The translations under genes were made by a program, and so were the position numbers. From Pseudomonadota bacterium (GTDB lineage Bacteria > Pseudomonadota > Gammaproteobacteria > Steroidobacterales > Steroidobacteraceae), in NCBI GenBank assembly GCA_016720075.1, contig JADJXW010000021.1, forward strand, positions 310,001 to 374,000: a stretch of DNA of 64,000 nt. Reading direction: 5' to 3'. Position 1 is the first letter of the stretch. Every line of letters starts with the position of its first letter. Below, one piece after another: positions 45,169 through 54,364 of the stretch. Below the pieces are notes generated by a model. It did no database searches. It was not told the origin of the DNA and worked only from the letters and a program-made list of their open reading frames with translations.

Positions 45169-46326
45169 ATGAAACGCGGAATCCGGGTACTCGCACTGGG
45201 ATTGTGGCTTGCGGCGCTGGCCCTGCCGGCCGCGCAGCCCGACCGCGCGCGCACCGAGGCCAACCTGCGGACGCTGAAGGAGCGCATCGAGCGCATCCAG
45301 CGCCAGGTGCAGAACGACGCGGCCGAGAAGGACCGGCTCACCCGCGACCTGCGTGCTGCGGAGCAGTCGGTGTCCAAGGCCCAGGGCGAGCTGGGCAAGG
45401 TGCGCTCGCAGCGCTCCGAGACCAGCGCCGAGCGGGAGCGCCTGCAGAAGGAGCGCGAACAGCGGGTGGCCGAGCGCGACCGTACGCAGGACGACCTGGC
45501 CGCGCAGTTGCGCTCGGCCTACATGATGGGTCGCAACGAACCGCTCAAGATGCTGCTCAATCAGCGCAGTCCGGCGCAATTTCAGCGGAATTTGACGTAT
45601 TACGGCTACTTTGGCCGGGACCGGGCCGGCAAGATCAATCTCATCACGCAGAATATTGCTGAAATCGACGAATTAGCCCGCCAGATCGAAGAACAAGACA
45701 ACGAACTCGAGCAATTGGAGATCCAGCGCCAGCGCCGCGTGCAGGAGCTGGACAAGGCCCGCAAGCAGCGTGGCCGGGTGCTGGCCAGCCTGACGGCGGA
45801 GTCGCGCAACCGGGGGGCGCAATTGAAGCGCCTGCAGCAGCAGCAGCTGCAGCTCGAGAAGTTGCTGGCCGAGCTGCGGCGCGCCACCGAAGCCACGCCG
45901 TTTGATCCCAATGACCCGTTCGCCAAGCTGCGGGGTCGACTGTCCTGGCCGGTGGCCGGCAAGGTGGAGCTGGGCTATGGGGATACCATTGCCGGCGGGT
46001 TACGCTCAAATGGCATCGAGATCGCAGCAGATCGTGGCGCGAATGTGCGCGCCGTGCACGAGGGCCGCGTGATCTTCGCCGACTGGCTGTCGGGCCGGGG
46101 GCTGCTGATCATCCTGGATCACGGCAACGGGTACCTGAGCCTGTACGGCCACAACGAGCAGTTGTTCAAACAGGCGGGTGCCACCGTGCGGGCGGGCGAG
46201 ACCATTGCCGCGGCAGGCGACTCCGGGGGCCGCGCGAGGCCGGGCCTGTACTTCGAGATTCGCCGCGCCGGCAAGCCGGTGAACCCCAGTGGGTGGTTCA
46301 AATCATCGGCGCCGCCATCCGACTGA
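45169..46326 (+). CDS. envC: Murein hydrolase activator EnvC
   Basis: 385 residues. After a signal peptide (VLALGLWLAALALPAA) two long coiled-coil stretches (about 30-110 and 165-245) lead to a LytM/M23 domain at about 275-380. Metal ligands of active LytM enzymes are missing: the HxGxD position reads SNGIEIAADRG and the later HxH reads GLYFEIRR, as in EnvC proteins, which activate amidases AmiA/AmiB rather than cutting peptidoglycan. Acts in the periplasm at the division septum. ATG 45169 was chosen over an upstream GTG at 45160. The neighbouring gpmM gene often found beside envC is absent. Confidence 0.93.
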   Translation: MKRGIRVLALGLWLAALALPAAQPDRARTEANLRTLKERIERIQRQVQNDAAEKDRLTRDLRAAEQSVSKAQGELGKVRSQRSETSAERERLQKEREQRVAERDRTQDDLAAQLRSAYMMGRNEPLKMLLNQRSPAQFQRNLTYYGYFGRDRAGKINLITQNIAEIDELARQIEEQDNELEQLEIQRQRRVQELDKARKQRGRVLASLTAESRNRGAQLKRLQQQQLQLEKLLAELRRATEATPFDPNDPFAKLRGRLSWPVAGKVELGYGDTIAGGLRSNGIEIAADRGANVRAVHEGRVIFADWLSGRGLLIILDHGNGYLSLYGHNEQLFKQAGATVRAGETIAAAGDSGGRARPGLYFEIRRAGKPVNPSGWFKSSAPPSD

Positions 46327-46397
46327 GGCTTCGGCGGTTTTCCATTTTGCCGACTGGTTCAATCAACCCGGCAGGGCATTAAGTCATCCTGCACCCC

Positions 46398-48713
46398 ATG
46401 CCGAAGCAGGGTGAACTGTGGAAGAACTACGCCGCCTACGCGCAGCTGGTGAGCGCGCTGCTGCCGCGTGCCGTAGGCATCACCCTTTTTGAAACCAACG
46501 GCGAAGTCCGCTGGACCAGCCTGACTTCCGTCGAGCCCGCGCTGCCGCCGATGGTGCGCGATGCGCTGGCCCAGGACAGTTCCGGCGATGGCGTGCGCAT
46601 CCAGGTGGGCAGCAACGAGCCTGCGTATTTGTTCTGGCTTCAGGATGCCACCGACAAGATTTCCGCGGTGCTCGCGGTGATGTGGAAGCAGGGCGAGAAC
46701 GAACAGCGCACATTCAGCTACGTGCATTCGATGCTGCGTCCGGTGCTCGAGTGCCTGCAGCGCGAGCTCAAGCTGCAGAAGATGCTGGACGAGCATTCGC
46801 CCGGCGACGATAGCGAGGCGGATGAGCGCGACGGCGACCTGGACGTTCTGCTGGCAACCAGTGGTGGCTCGGGCGCCGACGCCTCCGACAATGACGTGCA
46901 GTTGCTGCTGCAGAGCGTGACCAACCACATGAACTGCGAGTTCGCGGCGCTGGTCGTGCCCGAGCGCAATCTCGTGATGGTGGCCAAGGCCGAGGGCCGG
47001 CCCGTCGACACGGGCATCCTCGCCCGCCTGCACCGGCCGTTGCTGTCCTTGACCATGGTGCGCAATGCTGCCGTAGCGCTGAACGCGCCCGATGCGCTGC
47101 CCGGCATGAACCTGCCGCTGCGCGCGCTGTGCACCCCGATTCGCAATGCCACGGGCCGCGCCGCCGGACTGCTGGCGCTGTTCCGCAGCCACAAGGCGCC
47201 CGAGTTCCGCCAGCGTGAACAGCAGCTCGCCGAGCTGCTCGCGCGGCGCGCCGCCAGCATCGTCGAGTCGAGCTATGACGCGCTCACGGGCCTGCTGACC
47301 CGCGATGCCTTCGACCGCCGCGCCAGGGCGCTGCTGGTGCCGCGCACCGATGGCCGCAAGACGCTGTGGACCAATCTCTACATCGATGCCGACCGCATGC
47401 ATGTCATCAACGACAACTTCGGCATGCACACGGGCGACAAGCTGCTGGCGAAGCTGGGTGAGCTGATCCGCGCGCGCCTGGTGCCCGGCTCGCTCGCGGC
47501 GCGCATCTCGGGCGACCGCTTCTCGATCCTGCTGCCCACCGGCGCGGATGACGCGATGACCTTCGGCGAGGCGCTGCGCGCCGGCGTCGAGTCCTTTGGC
47601 GCCACGCAGCTCAGTGGCGGACAGCCGGGCAACTATTCCGCCTCGGTCAGCATTGGCGTCGCGCCGCTCAGCGACGCGGGGCTGGACCTGGCGCATGCGC
47701 ATGCGGTGGCCGAGACAGCCTGCAAGGCCGCCAAGGACCGCGGCCGCAATCGCGTGGAGCTCTACCAGGCCAGCGATGTGTCGATCATCCGCCGAAACGA
47801 GGACGTGGAGCTGGCGCCCAGCCTGCGCACGGCCATCGCCGAGAACCGCCTGCGCCTGCATGCGCAGCTGATCGCGCCGCTGCGCGATCCTTCGGCGCCG
47901 ACCCATTTCGAACTGCTGCTGCGCATGATCGACGAGACGGGTGAGGAGGTCGGTCCGGGCCGCTTCCTGTCCGCCGCCGTGCGCTACCAGCTGATGCCGG
48001 CCGTGGACCGCTGGGTGGTGCAGGAGGCCGTGCGGGTGCTGAAGCCGCATGCCGGGCTGCTGGCCAATCGCCCCGTGGCTTTCACCGTGAACGTGTCTGG
48101 CCAATCGCTGTGCGACGAGAGTTTCGAAGAATTCGTCGTGGACCAGATCAGCAAGAGCGGCATCAACCCGCGCGTGTTCTGCTTCGAACTGACCGAGAGC
48201 GCGGCCATCGCCAACCTGGCGCGGGCCGAGAAGGTGATGAAGCACCTGCGCGACCTGGGCTGCAGCATCGCGATGGATGACTTCGGCACGGGACTTTCAT
48301 CGCTGGCCTACCTGCGCGCGCTGCCCATCGACATGCTGAAGATCGACGGCAGTTTCGTCAGGGACGTCCTTAAGGATCCGCGCGCCGAATCGATGGTGCA
48401 GGCCATCGCGCAGCTGGCGCGTTCGATGAAACTGACCACCGTGGCCGAGTTCGTCGAGACCGACGAGATCCGGCTGCATGTGGCCTCGCTGGGCGTGGAC
48501 TACGGCCAGGGCTTCGCGATCTCGCGGCCCGCGCCGCTGCAGAACACGATCAACGAGCTGCCGCAGTACGAGGACGCCACGCGTCGGCAGCAGCTTGATA
48601 CCGCGGCGCTGGGACCGAACGACGATACCCTGCTGCGCATCGAGAAGATCCTGGAAAACTACGACCACTCCGAGTCGACGCTCTACCAGCCGGCAGCCGC
48701 CAGGGCGCGCTGA
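46398..48713 (+). CDS. Cytoplasmic GAF-GGDEF-EAL protein with degenerate motifs
   Basis: 771 residues, no membrane segment. An N-terminal unrecognised domain (1-130), an acidic linker, a GAF-like domain (about 160-285), a GGDEF-type domain and an EAL domain. The GGDEF signature is SGDRF (371-375), so cyclase activity is doubtful. The EAL tripeptide is E505-L-L, but other catalytic residues persist: N in FTVNVSGQSL, E in CFELTES, AMDDFGTGLSS, K in MLKIDGSF, E in VAEFVET and Q in DYGQGFAISRP. Phosphodiesterase or c-di-GMP-binding activity is possible. The C-terminal tail of about 50 residues is extra. It may be a receptor in the same signalling network as the other EAL protein in this window. 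Confidence 0.85.
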   Translation: MPKQGELWKNYAAYAQLVSALLPRAVGITLFETNGEVRWTSLTSVEPALPPMVRDALAQDSSGDGVRIQVGSNEPAYLFWLQDATDKISAVLAVMWKQGENEQRTFSYVHSMLRPVLECLQRELKLQKMLDEHSPGDDSEADERDGDLDVLLATSGGSGADASDNDVQLLLQSVTNHMNCEFAALVVPERNLVMVAKAEGRPVDTGILARLHRPLLSLTMVRNAAVALNAPDALPGMNLPLRALCTPIRNATGRAAGLLALFRSHKAPEFRQREQQLAELLARRAASIVESSYDALTGLLTRDAFDRRARALLVPRTDGRKTLWTNLYIDADRMHVINDNFGMHTGDKLLAKLGELIRARLVPGSLAARISGDRFSILLPTGADDAMTFGEALRAGVESFGATQLSGGQPGNYSASVSIGVAPLSDAGLDLAHAHAVAETACKAAKDRGRNRVELYQASDVSIIRRNEDVELAPSLRTAIAENRLRLHAQLIAPLRDPSAPTHFELLLRMIDETGEEVGPGRFLSAAVRYQLMPAVDRWVVQEAVRVLKPHAGLLANRPVAFTVNVSGQSLCDESFEEFVVDQISKSGINPRVFCFELTESAAIANLARAEKVMKHLRDLGCSIAMDDFGTGLSSLAYLRALPIDMLKIDGSFVRDVLKDPRAESMVQAIAQLARSMKLTTVAEFVETDEIRLHVASLGVDYGQGFAISRPAPLQNTINELPQYEDATRRQQLDTAALGPNDDTLLRIEKILENYDHSESTLYQPAAARAR

Positions 48714-48742
48714 CCCGGGCTGCGGCCCGGCCGCATACCCCT

Positions 48743-48748
48743 TAGACT
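48743..48748 (+). promoter_or_regulatory. -10-like box immediately before the DedA-family gene
   Basis: TAGACT ends 6 bases before the ATG at 48755 and no ribosome site intervenes, consistent with a leaderless transcript. No good -35 box is visible. Confidence 0.4.
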
Positions 48749-48754
48749 GCGCCG

Positions 48755-49393
48755 ATGGAACTGATCCACTTCTTCATTGATTTCATCCTGCACCTGGACC
48801 GTCACCTGGTCGAGCTGCTGGCGCGTTACGACACCTGGATCTACGCGCTGATGTTCCTGGTGATTTTCGCCGAGACGGGCCTGGTGGTTACACCATTCCT
48901 GCCCGGGGATTCGCTGCTGTTTGGCCTGGGCGCGCTCGCGGCCATCGACACCAGCGGCGCGCTGTCGGCCCCGTGGCTGGCGCTGCTGCTGTGCGTCGCC
49001 GCGGTGCTGGGCAACACCACCAACTACTGGATCGGACACGCCATCGGGCAGAAGGCCTTCAGCGGCAAGTATCGTTTCATCAAGGTGGAATACCTCCGGC
49101 AGACCGAGGCCTGGTTCGCCAGGCACGGCGCGCTCGCGATGGTGCTGGCGCGCTTCGCGCCCATCGTGCGCACCTTCGCGCCCTTCGTGGCCGGCATCGG
49201 GCGCATGCACCATGGCCGGTTCCAGGTCTACAACTTCATCGGCGGCATCGCCTGGGTGAACATCTTCATCTGGGCGGGTTATTTCTTCGGCAACATCCCG
49301 CTGATCAAGAACAACTTCGGCCTGGTGACCATCGCCATCATCCTGGTGTCGATGCTGCCGATGCTGGTGATGATCTTCCGCCGCGAGCGCTGA
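48755..49393 (+). CDS. DedA-family inner-membrane protein
   Basis: 212 residues with four to five membrane segments. Diagnostic stretches: FAETGLVVTPFLPGDSLLF, NYWIGHAIGQKAF, and FARHGALAMVLARFAPIVRTFAPFVAGIGRMHHGRFQVYN, including the acidic and arginine residues needed for DedA function. Known: DedA proteins act as lipid flippases (undecaprenyl-phosphate or phosphatidylethanolamine) and in pH homeostasis. The specific substrate here is not evident. Confidence 0.92.
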   Translation: MELIHFFIDFILHLDRHLVELLARYDTWIYALMFLVIFAETGLVVTPFLPGDSLLFGLGALAAIDTSGALSAPWLALLLCVAAVLGNTTNYWIGHAIGQKAFSGKYRFIKVEYLRQTEAWFARHGALAMVLARFAPIVRTFAPFVAGIGRMHHGRFQVYNFIGGIAWVNIFIWAGYFFGNIPLIKNNFGLVTIAIILVSMLPMLVMIFRRER

Positions 49394-49422
49394 AAAAAGG
49401 GCCCCGTTTCGCAACGGGGCCC
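49393..49422 (-). terminator. Rho-independent terminator for the large TonB receptor
   Basis: A perfect 10-bp stem (49399-49408 with 49413-49422, loop TCGC) is preceded on the plus strand by six A residues (49393-49398), which read as TTTTTT after the hairpin on the minus strand. It ends the minus-strand receptor transcript and touches the dedA stop codon. Confidence 0.85.
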
Positions 49423-49461
49423 GGGTAGAAGCGCGGCAGGCTTGCGCCCGCCGCGACAGGA

Positions 49462-52400
49462 TCAGAACGACAGCGTCAGGTTCAGCGAGTAGCGGCGACC
49501 CACGAGGTCACCGTACGGGTCGAACGTGCCGAAGCCCTGGGTCAGGTCCGCATACGCGTAGCCGGCGCGGCCCGGCTTCGTGTTGAGCAGGTTGCTGACG
49601 TTCACCGATACGTCCAGGTTCTCCATCTTGCGGCCGGCGCTCAGGTTGAACTGGTTGCCGGTGGGATAGCCCGCGAACAGCGTCGTCGGACGGTTGTCGC
49701 CGCCGAGGCCCTTGGTGCCCAGGCGATACAGCCAGGTCAGGCTGAAGCGGTTTTCGTTGACGTTGTAGCCCAGCACGGTGTTGGCGCGGATCTTCGAAGC
49801 GCCCACGTAACCGGCGTAGTCCTGCAGCGCGCCGCCCACCGTCACCGGCTGGTTCTGCTCCAGCAGGAAGTTGGTGCCGAGGTTCAGCGACAGCGTGCCG
49901 GGGATGGATTCCATTCCCATGTCCGCCATCGCCGCGCTCCACCGCAGCGCCACGTCGATGCCCTTCACGCTGTTCTCGCCGATGTTCGCGTACTGCGTGC
50001 GCGTGGCCGTGACGCCACCCGAGATCGGGTCACGCACGATCAGCGAGCAGTAGCCACCCGGATCGTTCAGCGAGTAGGTGGGGTTCGAGCCGTCCTGGTT
50101 GAAGCAGGCGTTCAGGATGAACTGCGCCGACTGCACCGTGATCGCGTCCTTGATCTTGATGCTGTACCAGTCGATGGTCATCGTCGTCCGCTGCAGCAGC
50201 ACGTGATCGAACGGCGACTGCAGCACCAGGCCGGCCGTCCACGTGTCGCCCTTCTCGCTCTTGAGGTTGGGGTCGCCGCGGAAGGTGACCACCGCGGGCG
50301 GCGGCAGCACGATGCCGTTCGGGTTCAGATGGAAGTTCGACGCGCCATTGCCGCCGTACTGGTCGATCTGCGCGGCGCACATGGCCTGCAGCACCGCGCG
50401 GTTCGGGTTCGCCGCCACGTTCGAATTCGGCAGCGTCGCACCATTGGTGGTGGTGCACGGGTCCGCGCCCGTGGTGAGCTGCGAGCTCGTGGTGGGCAGC
50501 GTGAACAGCTCGGCGATGTTGGGCGTGCGCTCCGCGCGGTTGTAGCCGCCGCGGAAGCGGACCCAGTCGATGGGCTGCCAGCTCAGCTGCGCCTTGTAGG
50601 TGGGAACGCTCTGGCCGGTGGAGTACTTCGAGTGGCGGAAGCCCAGTTCCAGCTCGAGGTTCTTGACGCCCGGCAGGTCCTTCAGCAGCGGCACCAGCAT
50701 TTCGCCGTAGACCTCCTTCACCGACACGGTGCCGTCGATGTTGGCCACGCCGAACTGACCCATCGGGCCGTCGTACACCGACTCGGTCTCGCGCAGCGAG
50801 TCCGGGTGGTAGTAGTAGCTGTTCTTGCGCCAGGACACACCCGCCGCGCCGCGCACTTCGCCGGCGGGCAGGTCGAACAGGCCTCCCTGCAGGTTCAGCT
50901 GCGACTCGTACTGCTGCATGGTCTGCTTGTCGGCCTGGTTGGTCAGCAGCGCGTTGATGCAGTCCTGCGAGATCTGCAGCGTGCCCGCGGCCTGCTTGAA
51001 CGGATCGAGGCCACTGGTGCAGGTGAAGGTCTTGTTCGACACGTTGCTGGTGGCCGTGAAGCCCTGGCCATAGTTCGGCGCCGACATGATGTTGTAGTAG
51101 TTCTGCGAGGACACGTAGCCCACGTATTCGGTGAGCGTGCGCGACTCGCCCTGCGAGATGTAGGCATCCCAGGTCCAGTCCTTCAGGCCCAGGTCACCTT
51201 TCAGGCCCGCGAACAGCTGGTAGTTGGTGATGGTGTTGAAGGTGCCGCGCGGCGGCAGGAAGCCCATCTGCGTGGCCACGCGCCAGGGCGAGTTCGGACC
51301 GCAGATCTTGAACGTGTCGCCGGTGTTCGGATCCATCTGCACGGTGTAGGCCGTGCCACCGGTGGTGGTGCGCTGCGCTGCCTGGCGGCCGGCCGTGGCG
51401 TTCACGTCCAGCTCGCGCAGCTCGCAGACGCTCATGCCGTTGAAGGGCGAGTTGGCGTTGATGAGCAGCGGATCGGGACGCGAGTTGAGCAGCGTGCGCA
51501 TCTCGGCGGGCACCGGGAAGGCCTGCGCCATGGTGCAACCGCCAGTCGGTGCGCAGTTGGTGCCGCGCTTTCCGCCCGCTGCGTACTCGGGCAGCGTCTG
51601 CCCGGCCGTGAGGCCGTTGGCGGCGGCCTGCACAATCGAGGGCAGGTAGATCTCGGCCGAGTTGGAGTGATAGGGAATCGCGATGCCCCAGTTGCCGCTC
51701 GCCGGCGAAGGTTCGCGCCGCGTCTCGGTGGTGGAGTGCGCGAACGTGACGGTGGAGTACGCCGTCACGCGGTCGTTGATCGCGAAGTCGGCATCGCCCA
51801 TCAGCGTGTAGGCCTCGCGCGGGCTGGTGAGGCGGCGACCGTAGTCGACGCGACCCATCGTGGGATTGCACTGCTGCTGGTAGCCCGCAACCATGTTCCG
51901 GAAGCCCGAGGCAAAGCCGCAGGTGAACTCGTCGGGGTTGGCCTCGGTGCCGGCCAGCGTGCCCGTGAAGCTCTGCGGGCCGTAGCGCTGCACCACACCG
52001 CCAACGGTGGCGTTGCTCGAGGTGGTGAACAGCGTCTGGTCCCTGTTGAAGTAGAACGTGCCCTGGCCCGCGGAGGTGACGCAGGCCAGTGTGCCGCAGG
52101 TGCGATCGGCGAATACCGAGTTGAGGGCCGCCTGCGAGGGAGCATTGCCGGCCCAGGTGCGGTTGAACACGTTGTTGCTGCCACCGCCCGCGGCCGCCGC
52201 AAGGCTGCTGGTGCAGACCGAGCCCGTGGGGCAGCCCGCCGTCACAGGGGAAGCCGTGCCGGCGCCCGCCGCATAGCCCGGCGCCCAGGCGAAGAGATAG
52301 TTGCCGGCGTTCGACAGCGGCGATTCCATGACCTCGCGGAAGAACGGCCGGTTCTTCCACAGCGAGATCTGGCGCTTGCTGTAGTCCATGGCGACCATGG

Positions 52401-53157
52401 CGTGACCCCGGCCGTCGGCGATGCTGCCGCCCAGCAGGGTGGAGAACTGCCATTCCTTGCCGTCGCCGGAGTATTCGTTGATGCCGCCGCGCGCGCGGAC
52501 CTCGGCGCCCTCGAAGTTGGTGCGCAGCTTGATGTTGGTGACGCCGGCCAGCGCGTCTGCGCCGTACACCGATGAGGCGCCGCCGGAAATCACCTCGATG
52601 TTGCCGATGGCGATCTGCGGCACGGTGTTCAGGTCGATGGCGCCCGAGGCGTCATTCGGGATGGCGCGACGGCCATTGATCAGTGTCAGCGAGCGGTTGG
52701 GACCCAGGCCGCGCAGGTTGACGGTGGCGGAGCCGGGCGTGAACTGGCCGGCGCGCGCGTTGTCGACGCCGCGGGCCGTGTCGAACATGTTGCCGGTGCC
52801 GGAACCGCCGGCCACGTCGCCGGCCGCGGTGAGGCCCGTGACCGCGCCCGCGCCGAACAGCGCGCCGCCGGCCATGAACTCGGGCAGCTCGTTCAGCGCC
52901 TGCTCGAGCGAGATGTAGGAGCTCTTCTCGAGCGTTTCCTTTTCAACTGTGATCAGCGGGCTGGTGGTTTCCGTGTCGCGGCGCGTGATGCGCGAGCCGG
53001 TGACGGTGATTTCCTCGAGCTGGCTGTCTTTTGCTTCTTCGGCCGCCGTGGCGGTCTGGAAACCTGTGCCGGCCAGGGCTGCCGCGACGGCGGCCTGGAC
53101 CAGGAAATGAGCAGAGATACGCGAACGGCTGCCGTTCGCGGCATTTGAGACCTGCAT
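49462..53157 (-). CDS. Very large TonB-dependent receptor
   Basis: 1231 residues, well above the common 700-900. A signal peptide (VQAAVAAALAGTGFQTATAA) is followed by LEEITVTGSRITRRDTETTSPLITV and the plug motifs LRGLGPNRSLTLINGRRAIPN and IEVISGGASSVYGADALAGVTNIKLR; the C-terminus is SLNLTLSF. This is the Caulobacter/Xanthomonas-type receptor group for complex organic substrates. The extracellular part has about 16 cysteines, several in close pairs (CPTGSVC, CGTLAC, CAPTGGC). ATG 53157 has GGGGAG upstream. Transcribed alone, with its own terminator. Ligand unknown. Confidence 0.92.
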   Translation of the reverse strand: MQVSNAANGSRSRISAHFLVQAAVAAALAGTGFQTATAAEEAKDSQLEEITVTGSRITRRDTETTSPLITVEKETLEKSSYISLEQALNELPEFMAGGALFGAGAVTGLTAAGDVAGGSGTGNMFDTARGVDNARAGQFTPGSATVNLRGLGPNRSLTLINGRRAIPNDASGAIDLNTVPQIAIGNIEVISGGASSVYGADALAGVTNIKLRTNFEGAEVRARGGINEYSGDGKEWQFSTLLGGSIADGRGHAMVAMDYSKRQISLWKNRPFFREVMESPLSNAGNYLFAWAPGYAAGAGTASPVTAGCPTGSVCTSSLAAAAGGGSNNVFNRTWAGNAPSQAALNSVFADRTCGTLACVTSAGQGTFYFNRDQTLFTTSSNATVGGVVQRYGPQSFTGTLAGTEANPDEFTCGFASGFRNMVAGYQQQCNPTMGRVDYGRRLTSPREAYTLMGDADFAINDRVTAYSTVTFAHSTTETRREPSPASGNWGIAIPYHSNSAEIYLPSIVQAAANGLTAGQTLPEYAAGGKRGTNCAPTGGCTMAQAFPVPAEMRTLLNSRPDPLLINANSPFNGMSVCELRELDVNATAGRQAAQRTTTGGTAYTVQMDPNTGDTFKICGPNSPWRVATQMGFLPPRGTFNTITNYQLFAGLKGDLGLKDWTWDAYISQGESRTLTEYVGYVSSQNYYNIMSAPNYGQGFTATSNVSNKTFTCTSGLDPFKQAAGTLQISQDCINALLTNQADKQTMQQYESQLNLQGGLFDLPAGEVRGAAGVSWRKNSYYYHPDSLRETESVYDGPMGQFGVANIDGTVSVKEVYGEMLVPLLKDLPGVKNLELELGFRHSKYSTGQSVPTYKAQLSWQPIDWVRFRGGYNRAERTPNIAELFTLPTTSSQLTTGADPCTTTNGATLPNSNVAANPNRAVLQAMCAAQIDQYGGNGASNFHLNPNGIVLPPPAVVTFRGDPNLKSEKGDTWTAGLVLQSPFDHVLLQRTTMTIDWYSIKIKDAITVQSAQFILNACFNQDGSNPTYSLNDPGGYCSLIVRDPISGGVTATRTQYANIGENSVKGIDVALRWSAAMADMGMESIPGTLSLNLGTNFLLEQNQPVTVGGALQDYAGYVGASKIRANTVLGYNVNENRFSLTWLYRLGTKGLGGDNRPTTLFAGYPTGNQFNLSAGRKMENLDVSVNVSNLLNTKPGRAGYAYADLTQGFGTFDPYGDLVGRRYSLNLTLSF

Positions 53158-53333
53158 AGTGAGACTCCCCGATTTGATGTAGCGGACCGCCCACATTTGG
53201 CGGAATCGCAACAAGAATACAATCAATCAGCGGTAGTCACGGGTTGACTCAGGCGGAACCGGATTCCTTCGAGTCACGCAGCACTGAAGGTATAGCCCTT
53301 GTCGGAGCAGGTATTAGCGTTGGCGTTATTGCT

Positions 53334-54359
53334 TCAGGGCCGAAGAGCGATGTCGCGGATGAACTGCGTGACGATCCATTTCTCGCCCCGCGTCGGTGGT
53401 GACCCCGTGTGCAGCATCTGGCGATCGGCGGAGCGGTCGGCGCGCGAGTTGATGAAGTACAGCCCTTCGCCGCGACGCCCGCGGTTCACGATGCCCAGTT
53501 CGGGAAAGGTGGTTTCACCGCCGTCGTAACCCTCGTTCAGGTACAGCAGGAAGGTGATCATCCGCTGGCCCTGCTCACGGATCTGCTGCTCGTAGTCCGG
53601 TGCGGCGGTGTCGATGAAGTCGAAATGCGGCCGGATCTGCTGTCCCACCCGATAGTGCAGCACCATGGGCGCCTCGAGCTGTTGCTGTCGCTGGCCGCAG
53701 GTCCGGGCCATCCGCGCCTGCACCAGGAACTGCACCACATCGAGGCAGGCGTAGTCGAAGTTCGCCGCGCTGTTGGTGCGCATGTCGTGGGCAAGGTCGC
53801 GTCGTTCCACCGCGTCGTAGACCAGCGCGCGACCAAGCCGGGGCCGCGCGCGCGCAATGAGCCAGTCGCAGACGGCTGCAGGGGCGAGCTGCAGCACCCG
53901 ACCCACGCGGGGCTCCAGCGCGATGACCGGCGCCGCGGTGAGCCAGTCGCCCCACGCGACCCGCGCCGCCATGGCCGACCAGCTGGCGGGCGCAGCATGA
54001 GGGGCCTGCAGGCAGGTGAGCTGGCCCTGCGCACCGGCGTCGCCCGCGTCCGCCGCGGCGGCCAGCAGGTTCAGCGCGCCGGGAAGGTCCTGCGTCATGT
54101 AGGCGCCCGCGGCATTGAGCGCGGCCAGTCGCGCCAGCGCGCGGCCTTCGCCGCCCCGCGCGGCATTCGACAGCAGCGACAGCGCGTGATCGACCATCTT
54201 CGGTGCGCGATCGCCGGTGAGCAGCCGGTGGCCCAGTTCCGTCATCGACGGAAGGTCGCCGGCGGCGCTGGCGCGCTTCAGGACGTTGAACGCCTCGCCG
54301 GGGTTGCCCGCGGCGTCGAGTTCCAGGGCCGCCGACAATCCTGCCGAGACGCCCTGCAT
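53334..54359 (-). CDS. 2-oxoglutarate/Fe(II)-dependent oxygenase (prolyl 4-hydroxylase-like) with helical repeat N-terminus
   Basis: 341 residues. The N-terminal ~115 residues are alanine-rich Sel1/TPR-like helices (AFNVLKRASAAGDLPSMTELGHRLL; LNLLAAAADAGDAGAQGQL). The C-terminal catalytic domain has iron ligands H245 and D247 (IRPHFDFID) and H317 (MLHTGSPP), with K327 in GEKWIVTQF for 2-oxoglutarate; YDGGETTFPELGI is the usual P4H segment. Known: hydroxylates prolyl or related residues in proteins. The target is unknown. The ATG at 54359 was chosen as the first plausible start, 5 bases after the MAPEG stop; a longer frame overlaps the MAPEG gene. Confidence 0.85.
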   Translation of the reverse strand: MQGVSAGLSAALELDAAGNPGEAFNVLKRASAAGDLPSMTELGHRLLTGDRAPKMVDHALSLLSNAARGGEGRALARLAALNAAGAYMTQDLPGALNLLAAAADAGDAGAQGQLTCLQAPHAAPASWSAMAARVAWGDWLTAAPVIALEPRVGRVLQLAPAAVCDWLIARARPRLGRALVYDAVERRDLAHDMRTNSAANFDYACLDVVQFLVQARMARTCGQRQQQLEAPMVLHYRVGQQIRPHFDFIDTAAPDYEQQIREQGQRMITFLLYLNEGYDGGETTFPELGIVNRGRRGEGLYFINSRADRSADRQMLHTGSPPTRGEKWIVTQFIRDIALRP

Positions 54360-54364
54360 GGCCT

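Noticed and set aside
46359..48245. 628-codon minus-strand frame opposite the GGDEF-EAL gene
   Set aside because: Low-complexity His/Gln/Arg/Gly-rich translation; shadow of a genuine gene.
50203..52575. 790-codon plus-strand frame opposite the large TonB receptor
   Set aside because: The receptor reading frame has clear motifs throughout, and the opposite frame has none.
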